From Lachnoclostridium sp. UBA6558 (GTDB taxonomy: Bacteria > Bacillota > Clostridia > Lachnospirales > Lachnospiraceae), in contig DJJW01000089.1 in the NCBI GenBank assembly GCA_002434335.1, forward strand, positions 50,653-68,151: a stretch of DNA of 17,499 nt. The letters are read 5' to 3'. Position 1 is the stretch's first letter. Every line of letters starts with the position of its first letter. The notes under the pieces were generated by a model that was not told the DNA's origin, did no database searches, and saw only the letters and a list, made by a program, of their open reading frames with translations. The position numbers and the translations under genes were made by a program. Shown in pieces: positions 1 through 7,824 of this stretch.

Positions 1-1062
1 CCCTGTGAAGAGCTTACAGCCGGTATGGTAGGTTATGTGACTGCCAGTTTAAAGAATGTACGTGATACCAGAGTAGGTGATACCGTTACTGATGCGACAA
101 ATCCCTGTAAACAGGCACTGCCGGGTTATAAAAAGGTAAACTCCATGGTTTACTGCGGTATGTATCCCGCTGACGGTGCTAAGTATCCCGATTTAAGAGA
201 TGCTCTTGAAAAGCTTCAGTTAAATGATGCTGCTCTTCAATTTGAGCCGGAGACCTCTGCGGCGTTAGGATTTGGATTCCGCTGCGGTTTCTTAGGTTTA
301 TTGCATCTTGAAATCATTCAGGAAAGATTAGAGAGAGAATATAATCTTGATATCGTAACTACAGCTCCGGGAGTTGTATATAAGGTTCATAAGACAGACG
401 GTCAGATTCTTGAAATAACAAACCCCTCCAATTTACCCGATCCATCTGAGATAGAGATGATGGAGGAGCCTATGGTAAGTGCAGAAATCATGGTTACCAC
501 AGAGTTTGTAGGTGCTATCATGAACTTATGCCAGGAGAGAAGAGGTATATATCTTGGTATGGAGTACATGGAGACTACCAGAGCTTTGTTAAAATATGAC
601 CTCCCATTAAATGAAATTATCTATGATTTCTTTGATGCTTTAAAGTCCAGGTCAAAAGGTTATGCCTCCTTTGATTACGAAATGAAGGGATATGTACAGT
701 CCGAACTTGTGAAACTGGATATTCTGATAAACAAAGAAGAAGTGGATGCTCTGTCTTTTATCGTACATGGGGACTCAGCCTATGAACGCGGCAGAAAAAT
801 GTGCGGTAAGCTGAAGGAAGAGATTCCGAGACAGCTCTTTGAAATTCCCATTCAAGCAGCTATCGGCAGTAAGGTTATTGCCAGAGAAACTGTAAAAGCT
901 ATGAGAAAAGATGTACTTGCTAAATGTTACGGCGGTGATATATCACGTAAAAGAAAGCTGTTAGAGAAGCAAAAAGAAGGTAAGAAACGTATGCGCCAGG
1001 TGGGTAATGTAGAGATACCTCAGAAAGCCTTTATGAGTGTGCTGAAACTGGATGAAGATTAG
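1..1062 (+). CDS. lepA: Elongation factor 4 (LepA), 3' part; gene cut by the left edge
   Basis: LepA is a ribosome-bound translational GTPase related to EF-G, thought to act on stalled or wrongly translocated ribosomes. The reading frame is open from base 1, so the 353 residues seen are the C-terminal part of a protein normally near 600 residues; the GTPase domain is missing from the window. Visible family landmarks are GYVTASLKNVRDTRVGDT near the start, the block around GFGFRCGFLGLLHLEI, the segment RRGIYLGMEYM, and the LepA-specific C-terminal domain with KAMRKDVLAKCYGGDISRK followed by a lysine-rich stretch and RMRQVGNVEIPQKAF. The internal ATG at base 25 is not the true start. The gene ends with TAG, followed by a 231-base spacer before hemW, the usual Firmicute neighbour. 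Confidence 0.97.
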   Translation, partial: PCEELTAGMVGYVTASLKNVRDTRVGDTVTDATNPCKQALPGYKKVNSMVYCGMYPADGAKYPDLRDALEKLQLNDAALQFEPETSAALGFGFRCGFLGLLHLEIIQERLEREYNLDIVTTAPGVVYKVHKTDGQILEITNPSNLPDPSEIEMMEEPMVSAEIMVTTEFVGAIMNLCQERRGIYLGMEYMETTRALLKYDLPLNEIIYDFFDALKSRSKGYASFDYEMKGYVQSELVKLDILINKEEVDALSFIVHGDSAYERGRKMCGKLKEEIPRQLFEIPIQAAIGSKVIARETVKAMRKDVLAKCYGGDISRKRKLLEKQKEGKKRMRQVGNVEIPQKAFMSVLKLDED

Positions 1063-1100
1063 TAAGATTACCTTATAATTAAGAAAATAATTTATGAATG

Positions 1101-1225
1101 AAAATTCTTCTGCTATTGTGATCTTATTTGGATTTCTGTTTTTTGATGGTTAGATTTATTATATGAACTGCTCTCAAAAAAGGATTATTCGGAACCAACT
1201 TAGATCACATAATCAGAAGAATTTT
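1101..1225. repeat. Long imperfect inverted repeat between lepA and hemW
   Basis: Bases 1101-1124 pair with 1202-1225: the outer 12 bases (AAAATTCTTCTG / CAGAAGAATTTT) match perfectly, and the inner 12 match at 9 positions. Inside there is a further 4-base pair (TTGG 1128-1131 with CCAA 1195-1198) and an 8-base pair (TTTTTTGA 1139-1146 with TCAAAAAA 1174-1181). The 3' arm ends in a short T run, so the element could work as a lepA terminator, although the hairpin is unusually long. It could also be a decayed miniature mobile element, but I see no target-site duplication. Confidence 0.6.
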
Positions 1226-1293
1226 TGATTAAAATATTAAAGGCATATTTATTGCGCTCAATATGCGCACAAACCGTGGAGGTTAACAGTTAA

Positions 1294-2478
1294 GTGGAAA
1301 AGAAAAAAGAGCTGGGGTTATATATACACATACCTTTCTGCGAAAGGAAATGTAACTACTGTGATTTTCTGTCCGCAGCAGCTGACCGTGGAACGAAAGC
1401 TGCCTATGTCGATGCTTTAATAAAGGAGATTAACAGCTACCGATATATGACAGAGGATTACAGAATCAGTACAATATTTATGGGAGGGGGAACACCCTCC
1501 ACCTTAACGGAAGAAGAACTGGTACGTATTATGGAAACGGTAAAAGATGTTTTTCAAATAGAGGACCGTTATCTTTCTGGTGAGAAAGCTTTCGGTGAAC
1601 TGCCGATGAAGGATTATATTGAGGCTACCATAGAAGTAAATCCGGGAACAGTGAGCAGGGAGAAGCTCCTTGGATTAAAGGAAGCAGGCTTAAACCGTAT
1701 CAGTATGGGACTTCAGTCTGCTGATAACAAGGACTTAAAGCTTCTTGGAAGAATCCATACCTATGAAACCTTTTTAGATACTTACAAGGCAGCCCGGGAG
1801 ACAGGCTTTCAAAACATAAACATTGACCTTATGTCTGCCCTTCCCTGGCAGTCATTACAGGACTGGATGGAGGTATTAGAGAAGGTCATAAGCTTAAGAC
1901 CGGAGCACATATCTGCCTATAGCCTTATAATAGAAGAAGGAACACCTTTTTACGAAAAATATTCTGAGGTTCCCTTTGATGATGAGCTGGACAGGACAAT
2001 GTATTGGAGTACTGCAGAAAGGCTTAAGGCTGCTGGATACGGACATTACGAGATTTCTAATTATGCCCTTAAGAACAGGGAATGCAGACACAATATATCA
2101 TATTGGATCAGAAAGAATTACCTGGGTGTGGGTCTGGGTGCCTCCTCCCTAATTGAGAATAAAAGATTTCATCAGGAAGAAGATCTGAAAAAGTATCTGC
2201 AGCAGGCAGGAATAGCAGACAGCCTTCCAAAAGACGTAGAACTGCTTGATAGGAAACAGCAGATGGAAGAGTTTATGTTTCTTGGCTTAAGGCTGATGAA
2301 TGGAGTAAGCACAGAAGAATTTCAGAAGCTTTTTGGGTCTTCCATTGAAAGTATTTATAGCTTACCCATTGAACAGTCTGTAAGAGAAGGACTTCTTTCA
2401 GAAGAAAACGAGCAGATTTTTCTAACCGCTAAAGGGATTGACTTAAGTAATACTGTCATGGCAAGATTTTTGCTCTAG
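1294..2478 (+). CDS. hemW: Radical SAM heme chaperone HemW (HemN-like protein)
   Basis: This is a 394-residue radical-SAM protein. The iron-sulfur motif is Cys16-x3-Cys20-x2-Cys23, followed by Asp-Phe. True oxygen-independent coproporphyrinogen oxidase HemN has a further cysteine at that point, so the motif supports HemW. GGGTPS (residues 64-69), the EVNPGT segment and the downstream HNISYW plus YLGVGLGASS segment are HemW landmarks. HemW is known to bind heme and deliver it to membrane respiratory proteins; whether this organism uses heme cannot be seen here. The start is GTG, preceded by GGAGG at 1278-1282 with 11 bases of spacing. It lies between lepA and hrcA as in Bacillus, but 231- and 197-base gaps on either side suggest separate transcription units. 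Confidence 0.93.
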   Translation: MEKKKELGLYIHIPFCERKCNYCDFLSAAADRGTKAAYVDALIKEINSYRYMTEDYRISTIFMGGGTPSTLTEEELVRIMETVKDVFQIEDRYLSGEKAFGELPMKDYIEATIEVNPGTVSREKLLGLKEAGLNRISMGLQSADNKDLKLLGRIHTYETFLDTYKAARETGFQNINIDLMSALPWQSLQDWMEVLEKVISLRPEHISAYSLIIEEGTPFYEKYSEVPFDDELDRTMYWSTAERLKAAGYGHYEISNYALKNRECRHNISYWIRKNYLGVGLGASSLIENKRFHQEEDLKKYLQQAGIADSLPKDVELLDRKQQMEEFMFLGLRLMNGVSTEEFQKLFGSSIESIYSLPIEQSVREGLLSEENEQIFLTAKGIDLSNTVMARFLL

Positions 2479-2572
2479 GGCAGTATTTTTCAGCTTGATA
2501 AAGAGAAAACTACCCGAGTAAGTATTATATAAGTTGAAGTGAGAATTATGCATAAAATATTGGATTTTTTTG

Positions 2573-2611
2573 AAAATAGCACTTGACAAAGTAAAGCTTA
2601 AGTGCTATTTT
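2573..2611. repeat. 12-bp perfect palindrome overlapping the hrcA promoter
   Basis: AAAATAGCACTT (2573-2584) and AAGTGCTATTTT (2600-2611) are exact reverse complements separated by 15 bases. They share the TAGCACT/AGTGCTA core with the CIRCE element that begins 14 bases downstream, but the spacing between the cores is 6 bases longer than in CIRCE. The left arm runs into the -35 box and the right arm contains the -10 box. It may be an additional HrcA-type operator, or a hairpin ending hemW transcription, since A and T runs flank the arms. The sequence is certain; the function is not. Confidence 0.75.
2583..2611 (+). promoter_or_regulatory. Sigma-A-type promoter of the hrcA-grpE-dnaK operon
   Basis: TTGACA at 2583-2588 is a perfect -35 box, and TATTTT at 2606-2611 follows after 17 bases as a plausible -10 box. 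Transcription would begin near 2618, just ahead of CIRCE, which is the usual arrangement for HrcA-controlled promoters in Firmicutes. Confidence 0.8.
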
Positions 2612-2624
2612 ATGTATAAAGATA

Positions 2625-2651
2625 TTAGCACTCTATTGAAGTGAGTGCTAA
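2625..2651. promoter_or_regulatory. CIRCE operator (HrcA binding site)
   Basis: TTAGCACTC, nine bases, GAGTGCTAA: an exact match to the CIRCE consensus. It lies between the promoter and the hrcA ribosome binding site, so it falls in the 5' leader of the operon mRNA. HrcA bound here represses the heat-shock operon when free chaperone is abundant. Confidence 0.98.
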
Positions 2652-2675
2652 CAATCAAAGAGCAGGAGGGATTCG

Positions 2676-3707
2676 ATGGAACTGGATGAAAGAAAATTGA
2701 AGATATTACAGGCTATTATCCGAAATTATCTGGAAACCGGTGAACCGGTAGGGTCAAGAACCATATCGAAATACACCGACCTGAATCTCAGCTCTGCCAC
2801 TATTAGAAATGAAATGGCAGATTTGGAGGAGTTGGGATATATCATCCAACCCCATACCTCAGCCGGCAGAATACCTTCGGATAAAGGATACCGCTTATAT
2901 GTGGATACCTTATTAGAAGATAAAACCCATGAAGTGGAAGAAATGAAGGAATTGATTCTTGAGAAAGCAGGTAAACTTGACCAGTTGCTAAAACAAGTGG
3001 CAAGGCTTTTGGCAGACAATACCAACTACACCACTCTGGTGACGAAGCCGCAATACCGAAGCAAGAAGGTAAAGTTTATTCAGCTGACGGAAGTAGATGC
3101 GACACATATCCTTGCAGTTATTCTCGTTGAGGGTAATGTGGTTAAGAATAAGATCATTGAAGTAACCGAATGTTTGAATAAAGAAATTATATTAAAGCTT
3201 AATATTGTATTTAACACTTTCCTTCAGGGTTTAGATCTTACAGAGATCAACATGTCCCTTATACAAAAGATGAAGGAACAGGCTGGGAACTACCATATGC
3301 TTGTCAGCAATATACTGGATGCAGTAGCAGAAGCAATCAGTGAAGAAGAGGATGTGGAAATCTTTACAAGCGGTGCTACCAATATATTGAAATACCCGGA
3401 ATTAAGTGATGTCGATAAGGTAATGGAGTTAATAGACACCCTGGAAGAGAAAGAACAGCTTTCCGACATCATCATTAACAAACTGGAGGCTCCGGAATCC
3501 GGAGGCATACAGGTCTATATAGGCAGTGAGACACCAGTTAAGTCCATGAAGGACTGTTCGGTAGTTACTGCTACCTATCAGATTGAAGAAGGCGTATATG
3601 GCAAGATTGGTATTATAGGACCCAAGCGTATGGATTATGAGAGAGTAGTAAATATATTGCATACCCTTATGGCGCAATTAGATGATATATTTAAGAAGAA
3701 GACGTAG
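2676..3707 (+). CDS. hrcA: Heat-inducible transcription repressor HrcA
   Basis: HrcA represses class I heat-shock genes by binding CIRCE; it needs chaperone help to fold, which couples repression to chaperone supply. The 343-residue protein has the family length. The N-terminal winged helix-turn-helix spans roughly residues 1-75, with GSRTISKYTDLNLSSATIRN as the recognition region and the signature GRIPSDKGYRLYVD at 65-78. The rest is the GAF-like dimerisation domain with its inserted segment, ending in a conserved YERVVNILHTLMAQLDD block. ATG is preceded by AGGAGG at 2664-2669 with 6 bases of spacing. It is the first gene of the operon, its own operator is 24 bases upstream, and grpE follows after 42 bases. 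Confidence 0.97.
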   Translation: MELDERKLKILQAIIRNYLETGEPVGSRTISKYTDLNLSSATIRNEMADLEELGYIIQPHTSAGRIPSDKGYRLYVDTLLEDKTHEVEEMKELILEKAGKLDQLLKQVARLLADNTNYTTLVTKPQYRSKKVKFIQLTEVDATHILAVILVEGNVVKNKIIEVTECLNKEIILKLNIVFNTFLQGLDLTEINMSLIQKMKEQAGNYHMLVSNILDAVAEAISEEEDVEIFTSGATNILKYPELSDVDKVMELIDTLEEKEQLSDIIINKLEAPESGGIQVYIGSETPVKSMKDCSVVTATYQIEEGVYGKIGIIGPKRMDYERVVNILHTLMAQLDDIFKKKT

Positions 3708-3749
3708 CATAGTCTTAAAACCTAACAGAAGGAAAGGCGGTTTGTATAA

Positions 3750-4418
3750 GTGGAAGATAAAACGAATTCTATGGATGAAACCTTAAAAGATAAGGATATC
3801 AATCCTGATGTTTCTGAAGATACCTTAGAGAAAACGGAACAGGAATCCGATGTGACAGCAGAAGATACAGAGACTGCAGAAACAGTTGAGGAGTCCGATG
3901 CAGAAGATACAGAAGAAGATGGAAAAGATGGACAGAAATCCGGAAAATCCTTTTTTCGAAAAGACAAGAAAGAGAAAAAAGATAAGAAAGATTTAAAGAT
4001 TGACGAATTAAATGACAGACTGATCCGTAATATGGCTGAGTTTGATAATTTCAGAAAACGTTCCGAGAAAGAAAAATCTCAGATGTTTGAGATTGGAGCA
4101 AGAGATATCATTGAGAAAATACTTCCTGTTATCGATAATTTTGAACGAGGTTTAGGTGCCATTTCTGAAGAAGAAAGAGAAAGTGCTTTCGCACAAGGTG
4201 TTGAAAAAATCTATAAACAGATGTTCACAGCTCTTTCAGACGCAGGGTTAAAGCCTATAGAAGCAGTTGGAAAACCCTTTGATCCCAATTTTCATAATGC
4301 AGTAATGCATGCTGAAGATCCGGAACAGGGTGAGAACATTGTTGCTGAAGAATTCCAAAAAGGATACACTTACAGGGATGTAGTAATTCGTCACAGTATG
4401 GTTAAAGTAGTAAACTAA
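3750..4418 (+). CDS. grpE: Nucleotide exchange factor GrpE
   Basis: GrpE is the DnaK co-chaperone that releases ADP from DnaK and so drives its substrate cycle. The first 65 residues are strongly acidic and probably disordered; residues 66-82 are a basic lysine-rich run. The long helical region follows (about 83-150, with RLIRNMAEFDNFRKR). The beta domain that contacts DnaK has KPFDPNFHNAVMH (175-187) and the C-terminal signature GYTYRDVVIRHSMVKVV. The start taken is GTG at 3750, behind a purine-rich GGAAAGGCGG (3731-3740) with 9 bases of spacing. An ATG seven codons inside (3771) is possible but lacks a nearby site. At 222 residues it is slightly long because of the acidic tail. No promoter is apparent in the 42 bases after hrcA, so it is probably co-transcribed. 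Confidence 0.96.
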   Translation: MEDKTNSMDETLKDKDINPDVSEDTLEKTEQESDVTAEDTETAETVEESDAEDTEEDGKDGQKSGKSFFRKDKKEKKDKKDLKIDELNDRLIRNMAEFDNFRKRSEKEKSQMFEIGARDIIEKILPVIDNFERGLGAISEEERESAFAQGVEKIYKQMFTALSDAGLKPIEAVGKPFDPNFHNAVMHAEDPEQGENIVAEEFQKGYTYRDVVIRHSMVKVVN

Positions 4419-4515
4419 TACAGAGGAAGCTAAGTGGGCTTATATGGTTCACTTTCATAAATATTAATATATCAAGCATAATAAAAACACTTATAATAGA
4501 AGGAGGAAATTTATC

Positions 4516-6372
4516 ATGGGTAAAATAATTGGAATCGATTTAGGTACCACAAACTCATGTGTAGCAGTAATGGAAGGCGGTAAGCCCGTAGTTATTGCTA
4601 ATACAGAAGGAGCAAGAACAACTCCCTCCGTAGTAGCTTTTACAAAGACAGGAGAAAGATTAGCAGGTGAAGCTGCTAAACGTCAGGCAGTAACAAATTC
4701 AGATAAAACAATCTCTTCCATCAAGAGACATATGGGAACTGACTATAAAGTTACGATTGACGATAAAAAATATACACCTCAGGAAATTTCCGCAATGGTT
4801 CTTCAGAAATTAAAAGCGGATGCTGAAAGCTACCTGGGTGAGAAAGTAACAGAAGCTGTTATTACTGTGCCTGCTTACTTTAACGATGCTCAGAGACAGG
4901 CAACAAAAGATGCAGGTAAGATTGCAGGACTTGATGTTAAGAGAATTATCAACGAGCCTACTGCTGCAGCTTTAGCATATGGCCTTGATAACGAGCATGA
5001 GCAGAAAATCATGGTTTACGATTTAGGTGGTGGTACCTTCGATGTTTCCATCATTGAAATCGGCGATGGTGTTATTGAAGTATTAGCTACTTCCGGTGAC
5101 AACCGTTTAGGTGGTGATGACTTCGATGATAAGATTACCAGATATATGATTGAAGAATTTAAAAAGACAGAAGGCGTTGACTTAAGTCTTGATAAAATGG
5201 CACTTCAGAGATTAAAAGAAGCAGCAGAGAAAGCTAAGAAAGAATTATCTTCTGCTACAACAACAAACATAAATCTTCCTTTCATCACTGCAACTGCAGA
5301 AGGTCCCAAGCACTTCGATATGAACCTGACAAGAGCTAAATTCGATGAGCTGACACATGACCTGGTTGAGAGAACAACAGTACCTGTTCAGAACGCATTA
5401 AGAGATGCCGGACTTACAGCTTCTGACCTTAAGAAAGTTCTATTAGTAGGTGGTTCTACACGTATACCTGCTGTACAGGATAAGGTTAGACAGTTAACTG
5501 GTCAGGAAGCTTCCAAGACCTTAAATCCGGATGAATGTGTTGCGATCGGTGCATCTATTCAGGGTGGTAAATTAGCAGGTGATGCCGGTGCAGGAGACAT
5601 CCTTCTTCTTGATGTTACTCCACTGTCCTTAAGCATTGAGACTATGGGTGGTGTAGCTACCAGATTAATCGAGAGAAATACAACTATTCCTACCAAGAAG
5701 AGTCAGGTATTCTCAACAGCAGCTGATAATCAGAGCGCAGTTGATATTAACGTTGTACAGGGTGAAAGACAGTTTGCCAAAGACAACAAGAGCCTTGGAC
5801 AATTCCGTCTGGATGGTATTCCACCAGCAAGAAGAGGTGTTCCTCAGATCGAAGTTACCTTTGATATTGATGCCAATGGTATCTTAAATGTATCAGCGAA
5901 AGATTTAGGAACAGGAAGAGAACAGCATATTACAATTACCGGAGGTTCTAACCTTTCTGATGCAGATATCGACAAGGCAGTAAAAGAAGCTGCTGAATAT
6001 GAAGCACAGGATAAGAAACGTAAAGAAGCTGTGGAAGTTAGAAATGATGCAGATTCTATGATATTCCAGACTGAAAAGGCTTTAACTGAAGTTGGTGATA
6101 AGATTAATCCTGATGATAAGACAAAGGTTGAGGCTGACTTAAATCACTTAAAAGATTTACTTCAGAAATCCAATCCGGAAGTTATGTCCGACGGCGAAGT
6201 AGAAGATATCAAAGCTGCGAAAGAGAAATTAATGGAAAGTGCTCAGGCCTTATTTGCTAAGCTTTATGAGCAGTCACAGGGTGGTCCTGCACCTGATATG
6301 TCAGGCGCACAGGGCGGTGCAGATACTTCTTACGGAGATGATGTAGTAGACGGTGACTACAGAGAAGTTTAA
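4516..6372 (+). CDS. dnaK: Chaperone protein DnaK (Hsp70)
   Basis: DnaK is the ATP-dependent cytosolic Hsp70 that binds exposed hydrophobic segments, working with DnaJ and GrpE. The 618-residue protein carries all three Hsp70 signatures: IDLGTTNS (residues 7-14), VYDLGGGTFDVS (167-178) and LLVGGSTRIPAVQ (about 309-321). EPTAAALAYG (147-156) is also present. The interdomain linker and substrate-binding start are visible at LLLDVTPLSLSIET, followed by the beta-sandwich and a helical lid. The C-terminus is acidic and glycine-rich, ending in VVDGDYREV rather than the EEVD of eukaryotic forms. Length suits the Gram-positive type, which lacks the N-terminal-lobe insertion of proteobacterial DnaK. 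AGGAGG at 4501-4506 gives a strong site 9 bases before ATG. It lies 97 bases after grpE in the CIRCE-controlled operon. Confidence 0.99.
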   Translation: MGKIIGIDLGTTNSCVAVMEGGKPVVIANTEGARTTPSVVAFTKTGERLAGEAAKRQAVTNSDKTISSIKRHMGTDYKVTIDDKKYTPQEISAMVLQKLKADAESYLGEKVTEAVITVPAYFNDAQRQATKDAGKIAGLDVKRIINEPTAAALAYGLDNEHEQKIMVYDLGGGTFDVSIIEIGDGVIEVLATSGDNRLGGDDFDDKITRYMIEEFKKTEGVDLSLDKMALQRLKEAAEKAKKELSSATTTNINLPFITATAEGPKHFDMNLTRAKFDELTHDLVERTTVPVQNALRDAGLTASDLKKVLLVGGSTRIPAVQDKVRQLTGQEASKTLNPDECVAIGASIQGGKLAGDAGAGDILLLDVTPLSLSIETMGGVATRLIERNTTIPTKKSQVFSTAADNQSAVDINVVQGERQFAKDNKSLGQFRLDGIPPARRGVPQIEVTFDIDANGILNVSAKDLGTGREQHITITGGSNLSDADIDKAVKEAAEYEAQDKKRKEAVEVRNDADSMIFQTEKALTEVGDKINPDDKTKVEADLNHLKDLLQKSNPEVMSDGEVEDIKAAKEKLMESAQALFAKLYEQSQGGPAPDMSGAQGGADTSYGDDVVDGDYREV

Positions 6373-6412
6373 TTATTATTGTTAGTGACAATACAGTCCT
6401 TTAAGTTTTTGC

Positions 6413-6441
6413 TTGACGATTGTATCATAATTCATTAAAAT
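6413..6441 (+). promoter_or_regulatory. Likely separate promoter for dnaJ
   Basis: TTGACG (6413-6418), 17 bases, then TAAAAT (6436-6441) is a good sigma-A match in the 188-base gap between dnaK and dnaJ. A start near 6448 would give a leader of about 113 bases containing the hairpin at 6484-6509. No CIRCE is visible here. The promoter is inferred from sequence only. Confidence 0.5.
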
Positions 6442-6483
6442 ATGATTTGACTTGTCGAATCGGAGAAAATGCAAAAGTATTAC

Positions 6484-6509
6484 AATAGGCAGTCGAAGGA
6501 CTGCCTATT
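6484..6509 (+). terminator. Strong hairpin between dnaK and dnaJ (weak terminator or processing site)
   Basis: AATAGGCAGTC (6484-6494) and GACTGCCTATT (6499-6509) form a perfect 11-bp stem with a 4-base GAAG loop. It is followed by TCTC rather than a long T run, so full termination is doubtful. Partial termination after dnaK, protection of the dnaK mRNA 3' end or an RNA processing point would all fit. Confidence 0.55.
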
Positions 6510-6560
6510 TCTCAATATAGAGAATAGAGGTTGTTTTATTTTAGGAGGATGGATTAGAGC

Positions 6561-7718
6561 ATGGCAGATAAACGTGATTATTATGAGGTCCTTGGATTAT
6601 CCAAGACTGCAACAGAGGATGAAATAAAGAAAGCATACAGACAGCTTGCCAAGAAGTATCATCCCGATGCAAATCCGGGGGATAAGGAAGCAGAAGTAAA
6701 GTTTAAAGAAGCTTCAGAGGCATATGCAGTATTAAGTGATGGAGAGAAGAGAAGACAATACGACCAGTTCGGTCACTCTGCCTTTGACGGCGGAGCCGGC
6801 GGTGCAGGTGGATTTGATTTTACCAACATGGATATGGGGGATATCTTTGGAGATATTTTCGGAGATCTTTTTGGAGGCGGAAGAACCAGAAGAGCCAGTA
6901 ATGGTCCCATGAAGGGACCTAATGTCCGTGCCGGTGTAAGAATCACCTTTGAAGAAGCAGTAACCGGAGTTGATAAAGAATTAGATATTAACTTAAAAGA
7001 AGAGTGTACTACTTGTGGCGGCTCTGGTGCAAAACCGGGAACCGGCACAGAGACCTGCAAAAAGTGCGGTGGTAAAGGCCAGGTAGTATATACCCAGCAA
7101 TCCTTATTCGGGATGGTTAGAAATGTTCAGAGCTGTCCTGATTGTAATGGAACCGGTAAGGTAATAAAAGATAAATGTAGCGTTTGTTATGGCAGCGGCT
7201 ATGTGAACAGAAAGAAGAAAATCCAGGTATCCATTCCGGCAGGTATTGATAACGGACAAAGCATCCGTATCAGGGATAAGGGAGAACCAGGAGTTAATGG
7301 TGGCGAAAGAGGAGACCTGCTGGTTGAAGTTACAGTGGCACGACACCCCATATTCCAGAGACAGGAATACGATATCTTCTCAACCGCTCCTATTTCTTAT
7401 GCAAAAGCTGCCCTTGGCGGTGATGTTAAGATAAGCACAGTAGACGGTGATGTACTTTATACTGTAAAGCCCGGTACTCAGACAGATACCAAAGTAAGGC
7501 TCAGAGGAAAAGGTATCCCTACTCTTCGTAACAAACAGGTCAGAGGTGATCACTATGTAACACTGGTAGTTCAGGTGCCTTCGAAACTCACAGCTGATCA
7601 GAAAGAACTGCTTCAGAAATTTGAGGAAGCAATGGAGGGGAAGAGCGAACCAGAATCCCACGAAGGTGATAAGGAAAAAGAAAAAGGTAAGAAAAAATTC
7701 TTCGGAAAAGATAAATAA
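6561..7718 (+). CDS. dnaJ: Chaperone protein DnaJ (Hsp40)
   Basis: DnaJ delivers substrates to DnaK and stimulates its ATPase. The 385-residue protein shows the full class I layout. The J domain is residues 1-70 with the catalytic HPD at 34-36; a Gly/Phe-rich linker spans about 73-107. The zinc-binding region has four CxxCxGxG repeats (Cys149/152, 166/169, 192/195, 206/209). The C-terminal substrate-binding domains contain PAGIDNGQSIRI and GDLLVEV. It ends in an unusual tail of about 25 residues rich in Lys and Glu (KEKEKGKKKFFGKDK at the end). The start is ATG with AGGAGG at 6543-6548, 12 bases of spacing. A nearer ATG at 6549 is in frame but stops after two codons. It sits 188 bases after dnaK and may have its own promoter. 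Confidence 0.98.
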   Translation: MADKRDYYEVLGLSKTATEDEIKKAYRQLAKKYHPDANPGDKEAEVKFKEASEAYAVLSDGEKRRQYDQFGHSAFDGGAGGAGGFDFTNMDMGDIFGDIFGDLFGGGRTRRASNGPMKGPNVRAGVRITFEEAVTGVDKELDINLKEECTTCGGSGAKPGTGTETCKKCGGKGQVVYTQQSLFGMVRNVQSCPDCNGTGKVIKDKCSVCYGSGYVNRKKKIQVSIPAGIDNGQSIRIRDKGEPGVNGGERGDLLVEVTVARHPIFQRQEYDIFSTAPISYAKAALGGDVKISTVDGDVLYTVKPGTQTDTKVRLRGKGIPTLRNKQVRGDHYVTLVVQVPSKLTADQKELLQKFEEAMEGKSEPESHEGDKEKEKGKKKFFGKDK

Positions 7719-7729
7719 AATTATACAAT

Positions 7730-7806
7730 AGCAGCATTTATCGGTATATTTAACAGCAATCCGCAAGGGAGTATGGCTGTCTGAATAGTATTGGAGAGAT
7801 GCTGCT
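7730..7806 (+). other. Structured spacer between dnaJ and prmA
   Basis: AGCAGCAT (7730-7737) pairs exactly with ATGCTGCT (7799-7806). Inside, ACAGC (7753-7757) pairs with GCTGT (7776-7780), and CC-GCAA-GG at 7761-7768 forms a GNRA-type tetraloop. There is no T run afterwards, so it is not a terminator. It may affect mRNA stability or prmA translation, because its 3' end lies just before the prmA ribosome binding site. Confidence 0.4.
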
Positions 7807-7824
7807 TAAGTCAGGAGAACAGAA

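Noticed and set aside
1094..1153. 19-residue hydrophobic peptide ORF starting ATGAATGAA after lepA
   Set aside because: No ribosome binding site, and it coincides with the left arm of the inverted repeat, so its hydrophobic make-up follows from T-rich DNA.
1253..1269. TGCGC / GCGCA inverted repeat before hemW
   Set aside because: A 5-bp stem with a 7-base loop and no T run is too small to call a terminator or operator.
4492..4497. TATAAT as a -10 box for a separate dnaK promoter
   Set aside because: The start site would fall on the AGGAGG ribosome binding site (4501-4506), and there is no -35 box at the right distance.
7380..7766. 128-codon open frame on the - strand over the dnaJ 3' end
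   Set aside because: Antisense to the dnaJ C-terminal domains and lysine-rich tail, with no recognisable domain.
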